Origin: DATJHM01 sp963777355
Lineage (GTDB): Bacteria; Chloroflexota; Ktedonobacteria; Ktedonobacterales; Ktedonobacteraceae
Direction of reading: 5' to 3'
Assembly: GCA_963777355.1 (NCBI GenBank)
Contig: CAVZQK010000022.1
Coordinates: 372,001 to 436,000, forward strand
DNA length: 64,000 nucleotides
In this document: positions 38,837 to 48,512 of the stretch, piece by piece
Numbering within the stretch: the stretch's first letter is position 1
Layout: every line of letters begins with the position of its first letter
The notes under the pieces: generated by a model
Told to the model about the DNA's origin: nothing
Seen by the model: the letters and a program-made list of their open reading frames with translations, nothing else
Database searches by the model: none
Position numbers and translations under genes: made by a program

Positions 38837-39592
38837 TTAGCAAGTTGCGGCGATGGGTTCTCGGTATTGGATGCGGGAATCCTTTGTCTCTACTTTGTAA
38901 TAGGTATAGCTATTGCCCTTTTTTGGAGAGAGATATCTGGCTTTGGTCAGGACTGCGGGTGCATCTGCAACGGAAGAGATGAGGATAGGAGTAAAAGCCC
39001 AGTTATCTGCTGGCTTGAGATCATTCACAATCGTTCGTCCAAGAACGCGATGTTCGGCCTCGATGCAAGCGATTTGTGCGGCAATCTGTGCCAGATCTGG
39101 CCGATTCTGGACGGCAAACTCACGTACGGCAGAGAGATAGGCAGCATCAAAGACGCCTTCGAGATGTTGTTGAGTATCAATCAACAAATGAATGTGCTTA
39201 AAGGTATCTGGTCCGTGAGGGAAGCTAAACTTGCTGGTCAGAGGGGTAGCGCCCTGGCTTTCCAGGAAAGATTCGTGGATCTGCTCTTCGATCAGAGCAC
39301 TCTTAAAATAGTCAAGATTGTCGCCAGAGAGACCGAGGTCATGAGCATAATGAACAGCATTGGTATAAAAGGTCACAGCGAGCCGTTCAGCGGTCACTGC
39401 AATATTGAGAATATCGGCGATGGGAGTCACACAAGTACTATTCTTCCGACCAGCGGCAAGGACATCTGCGCCATTGAGAGCCAGGCCACCGACGCCGACG
39501 CTACCGGCCAGGACACCTTTCAGAACATTACGGCGGGATTGCAAGAGCAACAACGAATCCTTCAGGCGATCTATACTTGTTCCTTCATTCAT
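38837..39592 (-). CDS. Tat-exported ferritin-like (DUF4439/Dps-type fold) protein
   Basis: A 251-residue protein with a Tat signal: S-R-R-N-V-L-K-G, then a hydrophobic stretch VLAGSVGVGGLAL, cleavage likely after AAG or ADVLAA. The mature part is a four-helix ferritin-like domain with Glu in TAERLAVTFY, an E-x-x-H in EEQIHESF and a second E-x-x-H in IEAEHRVLG, spacing that fits a di-iron or similar metal site. Members in actinobacteria and Chloroflexota are exported proteins of unclear role, perhaps in oxidative stress. ATG 39592 is preferred; a GTG nine bases upstream is possible. Confidence 0.85.
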   Translation of the reverse strand: MNEGTSIDRLKDSLLLLQSRRNVLKGVLAGSVGVGGLALNGADVLAAGRKNSTCVTPIADILNIAVTAERLAVTFYTNAVHYAHDLGLSGDNLDYFKSALIEEQIHESFLESQGATPLTSKFSFPHGPDTFKHIHLLIDTQQHLEGVFDAAYLSAVREFAVQNRPDLAQIAAQIACIEAEHRVLGRTIVNDLKPADNWAFTPILISSVADAPAVLTKARYLSPKKGNSYTYYKVETKDSRIQYREPIAATC

Positions 39593-39825
39593 AAATACCA
39601 CACTCTTTCTACGGCCCTTCCCTTCCAGATTGCCAGCCAGATAATGCTAGCACACCTCACAAAGGTCCGTTTCCAATAAAACCTTTTCCACTGAGGCTCA
39701 AATTGTAAGAGAGAATCCGCGAGCCTCTACACCACCACCACATGGAGATGCGTGAGAACAGTAAAGAGCCATCTATCCGAATAACTGTTCCCACTTACAT
39801 TATCCCCCGCCCACAAAACAGGCGA

Positions 39826-41848
39826 TTAGAAGCCAGAAAGATTATTGGAACTCAGGAGGCGGCTGAGGAATTGGCTGGCGACGCGTGCATCGACGCGCTG
39901 ACCGATACGGGCCAGGAGGACATTGGCTGGCTCCATACTCACATTTGGTTCAGTCGTAGGATATTCTTTAAAACCCTGGGCGCTGAAAATACTAGCAATC
40001 AGTTCGCGGTATCGAAACAGAGAGATACCCAATTCTTCAGTCTCCCAATGCCAGGAGAGGCCAATAGCAAAAAAGATCATATCTTCACGAGCATCGAGAG
40101 AGAGAGCATAATCGAGCAAGTGATTGGCGATGCCCTGGCCACGCCAATGGGAGCTCACCTCAAGCGCGACCTCGTAAAGATTTTCAATGCCTTCCCACCA
40201 GTCATCGGCGGGGGCGATAGTCACCTGTCCCACGATCTCGCCGTTGGGTGTATAGGCCAGAGCAAGGGCGCAATCGGGGCTTTGAGAGATACCAAGCAAG
40301 AGTTGATGTTCACGTTCAGGCAAGCGAGCAAATGCGTGAAGTCCACTTTCAGCTCGCAGGCGCTCAACAAAAGAGGGGGGACAGAAATCGCGAATCAGGA
40401 CTGGACCTTGTTTTGTCTCCAAGACCTTGCTACGAGAAGGAGTGCCTTCACGATTCATATGCAAGAGATCGAAGAGGCCAGAAAGCGGTGAACGTTGGCG
40501 TCTGGAAGGGAAAGCCGTACGTACCGGAGAGGGGATGAGGAGATGGCGTACCAGAGCGACGGTATGGCGATTAGTATGGCTAATATTCCAGCGTCTCGGC
40601 TGAGGAGGGAAGAGAGCGGCCTGATCCAGAAAAGTTTCTGGAAAAATGGCGGAACTGGCGTTTTTGCCCATCAGTTCTTGAGCGGCCTGCTCCTGTGCCT
40701 GCTCTTCCAGCCAGGCGGGTCGCCAGCGTTGCACCCAATCTTCCGGAAGCCGTTCTGGAAGAGGTTGCTCGCTCATCTCGCTCCAGACAATGCTCCATGC
40801 ACGCGGCACCACGCGATAAAGATCATAGCCACCTCCACCAAGAGCAAGCCAGCGGCCATGACAAAATTCATGAGCGAGCTTATGGGTAGTATGTATCTGA
40901 GCCTGGATGCTACGCATCGTCAGACTCAAGTGGGTTAAGGGGTCCCAGGCATGGGTATCACAGCCATGATTACTCACAATAACATCTGGGCCGAAAGAAG
41001 TAATAAGTGGGGGAAGTAATAATTCTAGCAGTTCATTATAAGAGTCATCTTCAGTAAAAGGTTCTAGAGGAACATTGACTGAATAGCCGCGACCAGGGCC
41101 GTGGCCCATCTCCAGCACTTCGCCGGTACCGGGGAAGAGATAGCGGCCCGTCTCGTGAATAGAGACCGTCATAACGCGCGATTCGTCATAAAAAGAGCGC
41201 TGTACACCATCGCCATGATGAGCATCGAAATCCAGATAGAGAATCTTAGCATCGCTAGAGCGCAGAGCGTGGGCGATAGCGACAGAGGCATCATTATAGA
41301 TACAAAAGCCTGAAGCACGCTCGGCCCAGGCATGATGCAGACCACCAGAGGGATGAAATACGTGCAGGGGGCGCTCCTCCTCGCTGGCAGAAAGAGCCAC
41401 CTTCGGGCAGTCCCAGGATGGCGCTCAAGGCAACTAACGTTCCGCCGGAAATCAGCGCAGAGATCTCGTGCATCTGAGGTTGAGCAGGCGTATCGCCATC
41501 GCCGAAACCATAGCGCATTGCCAGATGCATCTGTTCAGCATGTTCGGGCGGAGTGGTCTCTTTTCCCACCATACTGCTCAGACGCTGCACAGCAGCGATA
41601 TAGTCGGGAGTATGGACCAGTTCTAACTGTTCGAGAGTAGCGGGAAGCGGGGCCAGACAGGTTTCTGTCTGCTCTGGACGCCAGAGAGAGCTACTCTCCA
41701 GGAGCTCGATGAGAGCTTTGACGCGTGTCGGCTTGAGGGGATGATCGGGACCAAAGTCGTAGCTCAGCTCAGCAGAGTCGAAGAGGAGTCGGGCGCGAGG
41801 AGCAGTATTTGTGTTTGCCTCATTCTTTATTGTTAGCTCGTCAGACAT
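39826..41848 (-). pseudogene. acuC-acuA: AcuC-AcuA fusion: class I HDAC-type deacetylase plus GNAT acetyltransferase, frameshifted
   Basis: From ATG 41848 (AAAGGGGGAG before it) the AcuC part starts LLFDSAELSYDFGPDHPLKP. Its catalytic residues are present: the tandem His in GGLHHAW, zinc ligands D-x-H in LYLDFDAHHGDG, Asp in NHGCDTHAWDP and Tyr in GGGGYDL. About 475 residues in, without a stop, an AcuA-like GNAT domain of 197 residues follows (40419-39829), with WRGQGIANHLLDY, SWHWETEEL and the family end EPANVLLARIGQRV. A one-base insertion near 41394-41400 splits the AcuC region into two frames. In Bacillus these are separate genes: AcuA acetylates and AcuC deacetylates acetyl-CoA synthetase. 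AcuB is encoded four bases upstream. Confidence 0.88.
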
Positions 41849-41852
41849 ATGC

Positions 41853-42635
41853 TTACTCTCCCCCTTTCATGCCAGTACCGCCTTCGTTTAAGGGAGCGCC
41901 GAAGGCATACTCGATACCCTCAGCTTGCAGACGTGTGAGAAAGGGCATAGGATTGATAGTACCCAGGCGCAGACTCGCGACAGAGGGGACCGTCTCGCTA
42001 AGAGGGGCGGCAATAATGCTGCGGATAGTAGTATGCAGTTCGGTAGCAATCTGCAAAGCCTGGACGAGCGGGGTCATATTGCCCATAGGGAGGGCGATAT
42101 CGAGCTGCATACCGGGTTCGTATGCACCCATCGCACGGGCCAGCGCGAGCAAGAGATCGCTGCGGGTCACCAGACCAAGCAGGATAGCCTTGCTTTCCTG
42201 TTCAACTTGAATATATTCAACAACAGGCAGATAATTTAAATTGCGCTCAACCAGAATCTGGGCTGCCGAGGCCACACTGGTAGCGGGAGTGACGCGCATC
42301 AGGGCCTGATGCATCACCTCGTAGACGCGACGTTCCGTCCAGGGTTGTCCCAACAAGCTATTGGAAGATTGCTGGCGGGCCACGGCGGCAACCAGATCGA
42401 TATCCTGTGAGGTAATCAGGCCCTCTAAGACCTGAACAGCAGACTGTTTACCCTGGCCGATATACTTGCCAGCAGGGAGTTGCTCATTGGCGAGTTCAGT
42501 AAGAGAGAGCTGAAGCGAGCGGGTCACAGGAAGATGGTGAAATTGGTGTTGGCGTAAGAGATTGGCGGCATGGGCCAACGTCGCATCGGCGGTGACAGTA
42601 ATCAAGCTTGTGGTCATAATATCGCGTACAATCAT
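41853..42635 (-). CDS. acuB: AcuB-like CBS-domain protein
   Basis: A 260-residue protein. Two CBS domains: residues 1-80 (VRDIMTTSLITVTADATLAHAANLLRQHQFHHLPV) and 95-165 (VYEVMHQALMRVTPATSVASAAQILVERNLNYLPV), the second followed by GLVTRSDLLLALARA. The C-terminal part (about 175-260) resembles a small ACT-like regulatory region. CBS pairs bind adenine nucleotides, which may report energy state. AAAGGGGG precedes ATG 42635, and the stop is 4 bases before the acuC-acuA start, so the two are co-translated. This matches acuB of the Bacillus acuABC operon. Confidence 0.85.
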   Translation of the reverse strand: MIVRDIMTTSLITVTADATLAHAANLLRQHQFHHLPVTRSLQLSLTELANEQLPAGKYIGQGKQSAVQVLEGLITSQDIDLVAAVARQQSSNSLLGQPWTERRVYEVMHQALMRVTPATSVASAAQILVERNLNYLPVVEYIQVEQESKAILLGLVTRSDLLLALARAMGAYEPGMQLDIALPMGNMTPLVQALQIATELHTTIRSIIAAPLSETVPSVASLRLGTINPMPFLTRLQAEGIEYAFGAPLNEGGTGMKGGE

Positions 42636-42837
42636 GCAAACCCCCTTTCTGCTCAAGTATGTTAAAGCCAGGAGAAAAAAACTGTCCTATTCCTCGTTAC
42701 TAGATCTATTTATTGATAGTAGATTGCGCTGTCCTGCATTTATCATAGCATATTCATGTATGCAACATGAGGCAAAACAGCACTCAGATACATCACAAAG
42801 TTAGCTGGTTTCCTTGACATTGGAGGTGGTCTCTCCT

Positions 42838-42900
42838 CTGTGCCTCTGCCGAGCGAGATGTGTCGCTCGGCTAGCATGGTTACGGATCAATAATCGCCCT
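42838..42900. repeat. diverged copy of the GCGAG...TCGCCC repeat
   Basis: CTCTGCCGAGCGAGATGTGTCGCTCGGCTAGCATGG with CCGAGCGA and TCGCTCGG as an 8-bp inverted repeat, then ACGGATCAATAATCGCCCT. It resembles the dispersed AACAGCCG family but has changed more. It lies between acuB and the membrane-protein gene. Confidence 0.5.
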
Positions 42901-42917
42901 TAATGCCCTCTGTTCGG

Positions 42918-43310
42918 TTAGTGGGAGACGAAGAGCTGGAAGATGTAGAAGAGAGCGAAAGCGACGAGGAAGCCACAAAAGGTACCAGTGATCATACGGG
43001 AGGACTGGATAATTTTTGTGCTCATAGCACCCCGAAAACAGTACAGAGACATACGCCCGGCGATCCCCACCAGGCCGATTAAAAGAAAGAAGTCCAGAAT
43101 CCGAATGGCCAAAGCGCCATTAAACAAGGCCAAAAGCACAAAAACCGCGCCAAAGGCCAGGAGAGCCCCCAGAATATCAAGGGCAGCGAAGCCCATAAAC
43201 CAACCTTCATCGAACTGCCACGAGAGCAGGCGAGGAGTTATTCGAGCGATAATCATCATCCCACCCACATATGCAACCAGGCAGCAGAGTGTCCATAGGA
43301 CATATTGCAT
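42918..43310 (-). CDS. hypothetical four-helix membrane protein
   Basis: A 130-residue protein with about four hydrophobic helices (WTLCCLVAYVGGMMIIA, LGALLAFGAVFVLLALF, ILDFFLLIGLVGIAG, GTFCGFLVAFALFYIFQL) and short polar loops. No family is recognised. It starts 5 bases after the stop of the lipoprotein gene, so both are in one transcript. Confidence 0.75.
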   Translation of the reverse strand: MQYVLWTLCCLVAYVGGMMIIARITPRLLSWQFDEGWFMGFAALDILGALLAFGAVFVLLALFNGALAIRILDFFLLIGLVGIAGRMSLYCFRGAMSTKIIQSSRMITGTFCGFLVAFALFYIFQLFVSH

Positions 43311-43314
43311 GAAC

Positions 43315-44645
43315 TTAACCCCAACTAAATTCCTGGGCGTCCGTCAACAACAGTCGCCCTTGAGAGTCACCTGAGAGAAACAGGTAGATAGCCGGCTGTC
43401 CCGTATCGCCAGCAAAAATGCTGCGCTGTAGTGCAAAGGCCGAGCCATCAGAGCGCCAGGCCAGCGATCCAGAGAGGCTAGGAGCATATTGCTGCATCGT
43501 CCCTGGATTGGCCAGAGAGGCGGAAAACGGGCCACGCTGGATAACAGGGTGTGCTTCGGAAGCCACCACCGTCTGGCTATCAGGGGCCCAGGTCAGAGAG
43601 AGGTCGTGCGCGAGCAGATCAGGCGGAAGCTGAGTAAACAGAGTAGTTGTCGAAGCATCTTTAAGATCGATATCCTCGACAGCTGCAACGCCCTGATTAG
43701 GAGCGCCAGAAAAATCATTTGCGAGACCAGTTGTTCTCCATCTGGGGAGACATCCCAGCCAGGCAGACTATACGCGCCGACCTGAGTAGCCCCACACCAG
43801 GGCTCATGACCTTGAGAAGCGACCTGACTACTCGGAATTTCAGGATGCACTACAGAATGACGGTAGATGACCAGTTGACTCTGTTGCTCTAAGGGATGTA
43901 CAACGACCTGATAAAACAGTTGTCCACTACTATAACGTAGAGAGAGCAGCAATGGTGCATCCGCTCCAGAGAGAGAAGGGAGCGAGACGCCGCCGAGCGC
44001 ACTTAGAGGAAGCACCTGCTTCAGCTCATGAGAGGAGAGACTGTAGCGGTACAGGCCAGCCAACGCGCTCGTTTTTCCTGTAGTGCCATTGTACCACGCC
44101 AGAAGATGAGTTGCGTCCTCCCAAAATATCGTTTGCCATTGGTTGGCGGGTGGCTGACCTTGCAGAGTAGTAGTACTGGCACCGGCAGAAGGAGACAAGG
44201 TCAGAGCCTGTTTTGTATGGGTATCCAGGAGATAAAGAGCGCCACTTGCGCCGCTTTCGGGGCTACCACAGCCGCCACCGCCGACGCCAGTTGGTTGAGC
44301 ATTCACAATAAAAGCGAGAGCATGGTCATCAGAAGACCAGAGAGGGCGATGCCAGAAGACATTTGGAAGCTTTGAAAAGTCAAAGCCAGTCACCTGTGCG
44401 GGAGAACTGCCAGCAGCAAGCCAGAGCTGATTCTGGCGTACAAAGGCATACGTAGACCCGGTAGCGGAAGTAGGAGCTTGAGGCACCTTACTGAGATCAG
44501 GCGTTGGAGTAACAAGAACAGCAGGCGTCCCATTGCCAGTATCGGGAGTGCCCCTGGGAATAGTCCCAACCCTGACAAGACCGCAGGAAGAAAAGATCAG
44601 CAGAAAAAGAAAACAGCCAGAAATAAGCGACACGTGCCTGCGCAT
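43315..44645 (-). pseudogene. WD40/PD40-like propeller lipoprotein, frameshifted
   Basis: ATG 44645 starts a lipoprotein signal (FLFLLIFSSCG; the Cys is the lipidation site), a Pro/Thr linker and a propeller-like region with repeated blades (FWHRPLWSSDDHALAFIV, GWDVSPDGEQLV). The frame breaks after LVSQMIF and ends at 43593. The continuation FSGAPNQGVAAVEDIDL to LAWRSDGSAFALQRSIF lies in another frame ending at 43315. Changing the T5 run at about 43711 by one base joins them into about 442 residues. It would be an exported, membrane-tethered protein of unknown ligand. Confidence 0.78.
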
Positions 44646-44798
44646 AAAACACGCTCCTACCTTTCAACACACGCGGAAATAGCTACACGCGCGGACATTT
44701 GGTTGTACCAAACAAGCCAGACAAAAATACGAGCAGAGCTCATCGACAGAGCAGAGAAATAACCCTATCAATATACATCAACGTAACCCATGATAAAA

Positions 44799-44856
44799 GT
44801 AGCACATCAGCAATAAAGTAGCATATACCATAGCACTTTTTTCAGCGATATGCTAC
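44799..44856. promoter_or_regulatory. three GTAGCA(C/T)AT boxes before the DNA methyltransferase
   Basis: GTAGCACAT (44799-44807) and GTAGCATAT (44818-44826) are direct copies 19 bases apart; ATATGCTAC (44848-44856) is the exact inverse of the second. They lie 39-96 bases before the methyltransferase ATG and could form an operator or a hairpin in the leader. Confidence 0.5.
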
Positions 44857-44894
44857 AGTGAGAAAAACACAACTAAACATAAAGTGAGAGATAC

Positions 44895-45938
44895 ATGGCA
44901 GAACTTGTCTGGCCTGGGAAATGGATGCCCACCAGCACATTCATCTCAGAGCAGGCAGAGCAGGCCAGCTTGTCTACACAGGAATATTATCCTCCCAGCC
45001 AGGGGGAAAGCGACAGAGATGGCAGGCTAAAAGACGCTGCCGCCTGGAGTAATCGGCTTATTCAGGCAGATAAACAGGCGCTACTCCCCCTGCTAGCGAC
45101 AGATCCACTGATAAACAAGGCAGTCAACCTTATCTATATTGATCCCCCATTTATGACCGGACGGACCTTCAACCAGGGCAAGCAGATTGCCTATCATGAT
45201 ACCTGGAAGAACAGTCTGGACGGCTATCTTCAATGGATATACGAAACGTTTGTCTACTTACATCAGATCCTGGCCTCTACCGGAAGTCTCTATGTCCATC
45301 TAGACTGGCGTGCCGCCCATTATGCAAAGCTGCTACTAGATGAAATCTTTCGTTCGCAGGCAGAGGCAGAGGGGGCGGGTTTTAAAAACGAGATTATCTG
45401 GCACTATCAATCCGGAGGTCGGGCACAAAAGTACTATGCGCGGAAGCACGACACCATCTTGCTCTATACGAAATCCGCCCATTACTGCTTTCATGGCGAG
45501 CTTATCGGCGAGAAGAGAGGGCGGCAGAAGCGAAATCATATGCGCAAAGAGATCGGAGAAGACGGACGGATCTTCTGGACCATACGTTCAGGTGGGCGGA
45601 TCTATCGCTATGATGAAGAGCAGCGCATGTCATTGCCAGACGTGTGGAGTGATATCAGCCATCTGCATCAGAGAGATCCAGAGCGGACAGGATACGCCAC
45701 CCAGAAGCCAGAGGCATTGCTCGAACGAATCCTCCTCGCATCCTCCAACGAAGGAGATATCGTATTGGACTGCTTTTGTGGCAGCGGCGTCACCCCTGGT
45801 GTAGCAGAGCGGCTAGGAAGGAGATGGATTGCAAGCGACCAGAGTGGGCAAGCAATAACAACAACCAAAACGCGCTTACTTTTACAGAAACGGAACGCGC
45901 CATTTCTCTTGCAACGAGTAGAAACAGAGAGCAGATAG
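44895..45938 (+). CDS. site-specific DNA methyltransferase, beta class (N6-adenine or N4-cytosine)
   Basis: A 347-residue protein. The catalytic motif IV D-P-P-F is at residues 83-86 (NLIYIDPPFMTGRTFN), and the SAM-binding motif I D-C-F-C-G-S-G-V-T comes near the C-terminus, the beta-class order. A GYATQKPEALLERIL segment (motif X) precedes motif I, as in type III Mod and related enzymes. It is shorter than Mod subunits and lacks an obvious separate target-recognition domain beyond the central ~120 residues. No restriction enzyme gene adjoins it, so it is an orphan that may mark DNA for regulation. The target base cannot be fixed from sequence. Confidence 0.9.
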   Translation: MAELVWPGKWMPTSTFISEQAEQASLSTQEYYPPSQGESDRDGRLKDAAAWSNRLIQADKQALLPLLATDPLINKAVNLIYIDPPFMTGRTFNQGKQIAYHDTWKNSLDGYLQWIYETFVYLHQILASTGSLYVHLDWRAAHYAKLLLDEIFRSQAEAEGAGFKNEIIWHYQSGGRAQKYYARKHDTILLYTKSAHYCFHGELIGEKRGRQKRNHMRKEIGEDGRIFWTIRSGGRIYRYDEEQRMSLPDVWSDISHLHQRDPERTGYATQKPEALLERILLASSNEGDIVLDCFCGSGVTPGVAERLGRRWIASDQSGQAITTTKTRLLLQKRNAPFLLQRVETESR

Positions 45939-46033
45939 GAAGATAGGTGTTTCAAGTAGATCAGATATGCTATAATCGAAAGAGCGACTGAGCAAGCAAA
46001 CAGACGAGCCGAAGGGACAGGCAATAGAGCTAT

Positions 46034-46831
46034 ATGTTAGAATTATTGGAACAACTCTTCCGTCAGGTGCGTGCCTACGCGCTCTCGGAGCGTTTTAATC
46101 GTAACCAGGTCTATCATCACTCGCCAGAACACACCACGATGCAATTTGATCGTGACGCAGAAGATATCATCATACAAGGGCTAACAGAGAGTGGATTTGG
46201 TTTCGAGGTCTTTACAGAAGAAAGGCCAACCTTTACCACCAATCCCTCTCCAACCTATCGAATCGTCATTGATCCAGTAGATGGTTCAAACAACGTAGCA
46301 CGAGGAATCATGACCGCAGGAGTGGCGCTAGCGATCCTCCCCTCGGACGTAGCAATCCTGCCAGAAAACGTCCAATGGGCCTTAGTAGGGAATCTTTTTA
46401 ACGGCACAGTCTATCAGGCCCAACGAGGTGGGGGAGCCTTTCGCAATGGTCGGCGCTGCCAAGTCAGCGACACAAAACATATACAAGACTGTCTGGCAGG
46501 AATGAACTTTGATGGGCGGGATAAGGCATCAGTCAAAGCACTACTGACACAGGAGCCAGTACTTGGGGGTATCCGCCGGGCTGGAAGTTCAGCCATTGAC
46601 TCCGTCTACGTTGCTAGCGGAGCATATGATGCCTATATAGATATAGGAGATGCCATTACCGGAGAATCTTTTCTAGCCTCATTCAGCATTATATTAGAGG
46701 CAGGAGGGGTCGTCAGTGATAGGTATGGGAAACCGCTTCAGCCAATCGTGAATTTGACGCAAGGCTTCTCGCTAGTCGCAGCGAGCACAAAAGAGCTACA
46801 CAAAGAGATCATCGAGCGTCTACCGAATTAG
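46034..46831 (+). CDS. inositol-monophosphatase-family sugar phosphatase
   Basis: A 265-residue protein. The metal site of the IMPase/FBPase fold is present: Glu62-Glu63 (FTEER), then D-P-V-D-G-S-N-N at residues 80-87 giving Asp80 and Asp83. The C-terminal conserved segment reads G-S-S-A-I-D-S-V-Y-V-A-S-G-A-Y-D-A-Y-I-D-I, slightly off the usual W-D motif. It would remove phosphate from an inositol or sugar phosphate with Mg2+. It starts 95 bases after the methyltransferase and is followed by a clear terminator. The substrate is open. Confidence 0.85.
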   Translation: MLELLEQLFRQVRAYALSERFNRNQVYHHSPEHTTMQFDRDAEDIIIQGLTESGFGFEVFTEERPTFTTNPSPTYRIVIDPVDGSNNVARGIMTAGVALAILPSDVAILPENVQWALVGNLFNGTVYQAQRGGGAFRNGRRCQVSDTKHIQDCLAGMNFDGRDKASVKALLTQEPVLGGIRRAGSSAIDSVYVASGAYDAYIDIGDAITGESFLASFSIILEAGGVVSDRYGKPLQPIVNLTQGFSLVAASTKELHKEIIERLPN

Positions 46832-46863
46832 AAAAAAGCGCCACACAGCAAATTAGTAAAAAT

Positions 46864-46905
46864 TGAACTCCTTTTAGAACGGTCTAAAGGAGTTCAGTTT
46901 TTGTT
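46864..46905 (+). terminator. intrinsic terminator after the IMPase-like gene
   Basis: The arms TGAACTCCTTTTAGA and TCTAAAGGAGTTCA (one bulged T) pair around ACGG, followed by GTTTTTG. It begins 33 bases after the stop codon. Confidence 0.85.
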
Positions 46906-47049
46906 AAGCGAATTACAAACAACAGGACAAAAAGTATTTTGTGGCAAGGTACATCATAGTAATAGAAAGCATACTGGTACAACATGTTTTTGTCTTTACT
47001 GTTCTGTCAAGCTTGATGGCATCCGTTTTTGAGAGAGCCGTTTCGCCGT

Positions 47050-47180
47050 CAGCCGTGTACGTCGAGAGAGGTGGTAGGCGAGGCGGTCAGAGATCAACAG
47101 CCGACCCTACGGTATCGACGGGTACGAGGCGAGCTAGGCGAGGCGATCTGAGATCAACAGCCGACCCTACGGTATCGACC
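47050..47180. repeat. two tandem 60-bp copies of the AACAGCCGACCCTACG family
   Basis: TCAACAGCCG occurs at 47094 and 47154, 60 bases apart, each preceded by TAGGCGAGGCG and followed by ACCCTACGGTATCGAC. They lie in the 420-base gap before the L,D-transpeptidase gene; the rest of the gap holds the terminator and no other gene. Confidence 0.85.
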
Positions 47181-47250
47181 AAGATTGGCAGAGTATTACC
47201 AGTACTGCCTACGGCAAAAACGTCCTATTTCTAGAAAGCTAAGATGTCTC

Positions 47251-48375
47251 ATGAGCAGAAATGCGGAGAAAAATCCCCGGCAGTCAGCGTCTTTTATCCA
47301 GAGGAAGAGCTCTACTTTTGGCACAAGCTTATGTATACTGCTCCTGCTCTTATGCAGCGCCTGCGGGTTCACTCCAGGGATAAGCCAGGACAGCAAGCGG
47401 TCTCATATTTCACCAACCCCGACAGTGCCTATCTCGATGCTAAGAGGGGGAGAAGCACAGCTTCAGACATACGCATGGTGGATCAACCTGCTTAAACAGT
47501 CTGGTGGGCAGAGCAGCGTCTACAATCAGCTTTATACATCTAGCGAGCAAGAGTTGGCAGAAGCGACGACACAGAGCACCTATACTACAGATCTGGGGAC
47601 GCTCACCACACAGATCTCCTCGATTCAGGTACCCACACTCAAAGCCGAGACGCAGCAGTTACAGCAACGACTTCGTCAGCAAGTGATGAGATGGGGAGAA
47701 AAGCATACGTTTCATAATGCGTACGACAACATCGACTATCCTCTGGGATATGAGTATGCGGATAACGGCGTTGGCGGCTGGATACAGGATGATCTTGCAA
47801 CAGCGCAAACGGTTGCAGATTACCAGCAAGAGCTAGCAAACATACAGGTGTACCAGAGCAACTTTCAGGCTGAGCAGGAAAACATAGGCGACAAAACGCC
47901 TTATAATCAGCCCCACAAAACCGATCTGAAGCTGCTAGAGCACTATGGCAAAAATGGCAAAACGCTCATTATATCGCTGGGAGAGCAGGCAATGAGAGTC
48001 TATAATCAGGGAAAGCTCGTCAATGCTTTTTTCGTTACGACAGGGCGGCCAGACCGTCCCACGCCGCCGGGAGTCTGGTGGATTGAAGATAAAATGTCGC
48101 CCACTGTCTTCAAATCTGGAGTACCGCCCGGTTCGCCCGATTGGTATCCGGATACGCCGATTAATTACGCGATGCAATATCATAGCAGCGGGTATTTTAT
48201 CCATGATAGCTGGTGGAGAAACGACTATGGGCCGGGCACCAACTATCCACATATAGATTCCAGCGGAGATAGTTTTGCCTCGCAAGGATCACATGGATGC
48301 GTCAACGTAGCCGAGGCAAACGCGGCCTGGTTATATAGCTTTGTCACATTAGACACAAGCGTTATCATCTATTAA
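47251..48375 (+). CDS. L,D-transpeptidase (YkuD domain) lipoprotein
   Basis: From ATG 47251 the protein has 374 residues. A lipoprotein signal (SLCILLLLLCSAC) is followed by a polar linker and a helical region (about 60-200). The YkuD domain occupies the C-terminal ~140 residues: TLIISLGEQAMRVYNQGKLVNAFFVTTGRP, then the catalytic motif with H-G-C-V-N preceded by GSH. YkuD enzymes cross-link peptidoglycan in the 3-3 mode through a thioester on this Cys. The frame extends 22 codons upstream into the repeat region, but the lipobox position fits ATG 47251 best. Confidence 0.9.
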   Translation: MSRNAEKNPRQSASFIQRKSSTFGTSLCILLLLLCSACGFTPGISQDSKRSHISPTPTVPISMLRGGEAQLQTYAWWINLLKQSGGQSSVYNQLYTSSEQELAEATTQSTYTTDLGTLTTQISSIQVPTLKAETQQLQQRLRQQVMRWGEKHTFHNAYDNIDYPLGYEYADNGVGGWIQDDLATAQTVADYQQELANIQVYQSNFQAEQENIGDKTPYNQPHKTDLKLLEHYGKNGKTLIISLGEQAMRVYNQGKLVNAFFVTTGRPDRPTPPGVWWIEDKMSPTVFKSGVPPGSPDWYPDTPINYAMQYHSSGYFIHDSWWRNDYGPGTNYPHIDSSGDSFASQGSHGCVNVAEANAAWLYSFVTLDTSVIIY

Positions 48376-48512
48376 TTGTTTGTTTCAGTATCCTCACAAC
48401 GGATCGAAAGGGATTGAAATGCACACTCGGTCTCCTGGCTCACTCAATCCTAAAAATTGGACATGAGGAAGCAGAAAAAGTCGAATGTATTTGCGTCAGA
48501 GAACCAAAAGGA

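Noticed and set aside
38867..39679. 270-codon plus-strand frame
   Set aside because: Antisense to the ferritin-like gene, whose Tat signal and metal motifs are convincing.
39742..40491. 249-codon plus-strand frame
   Set aside because: Antisense to the AcuA part of the fusion.
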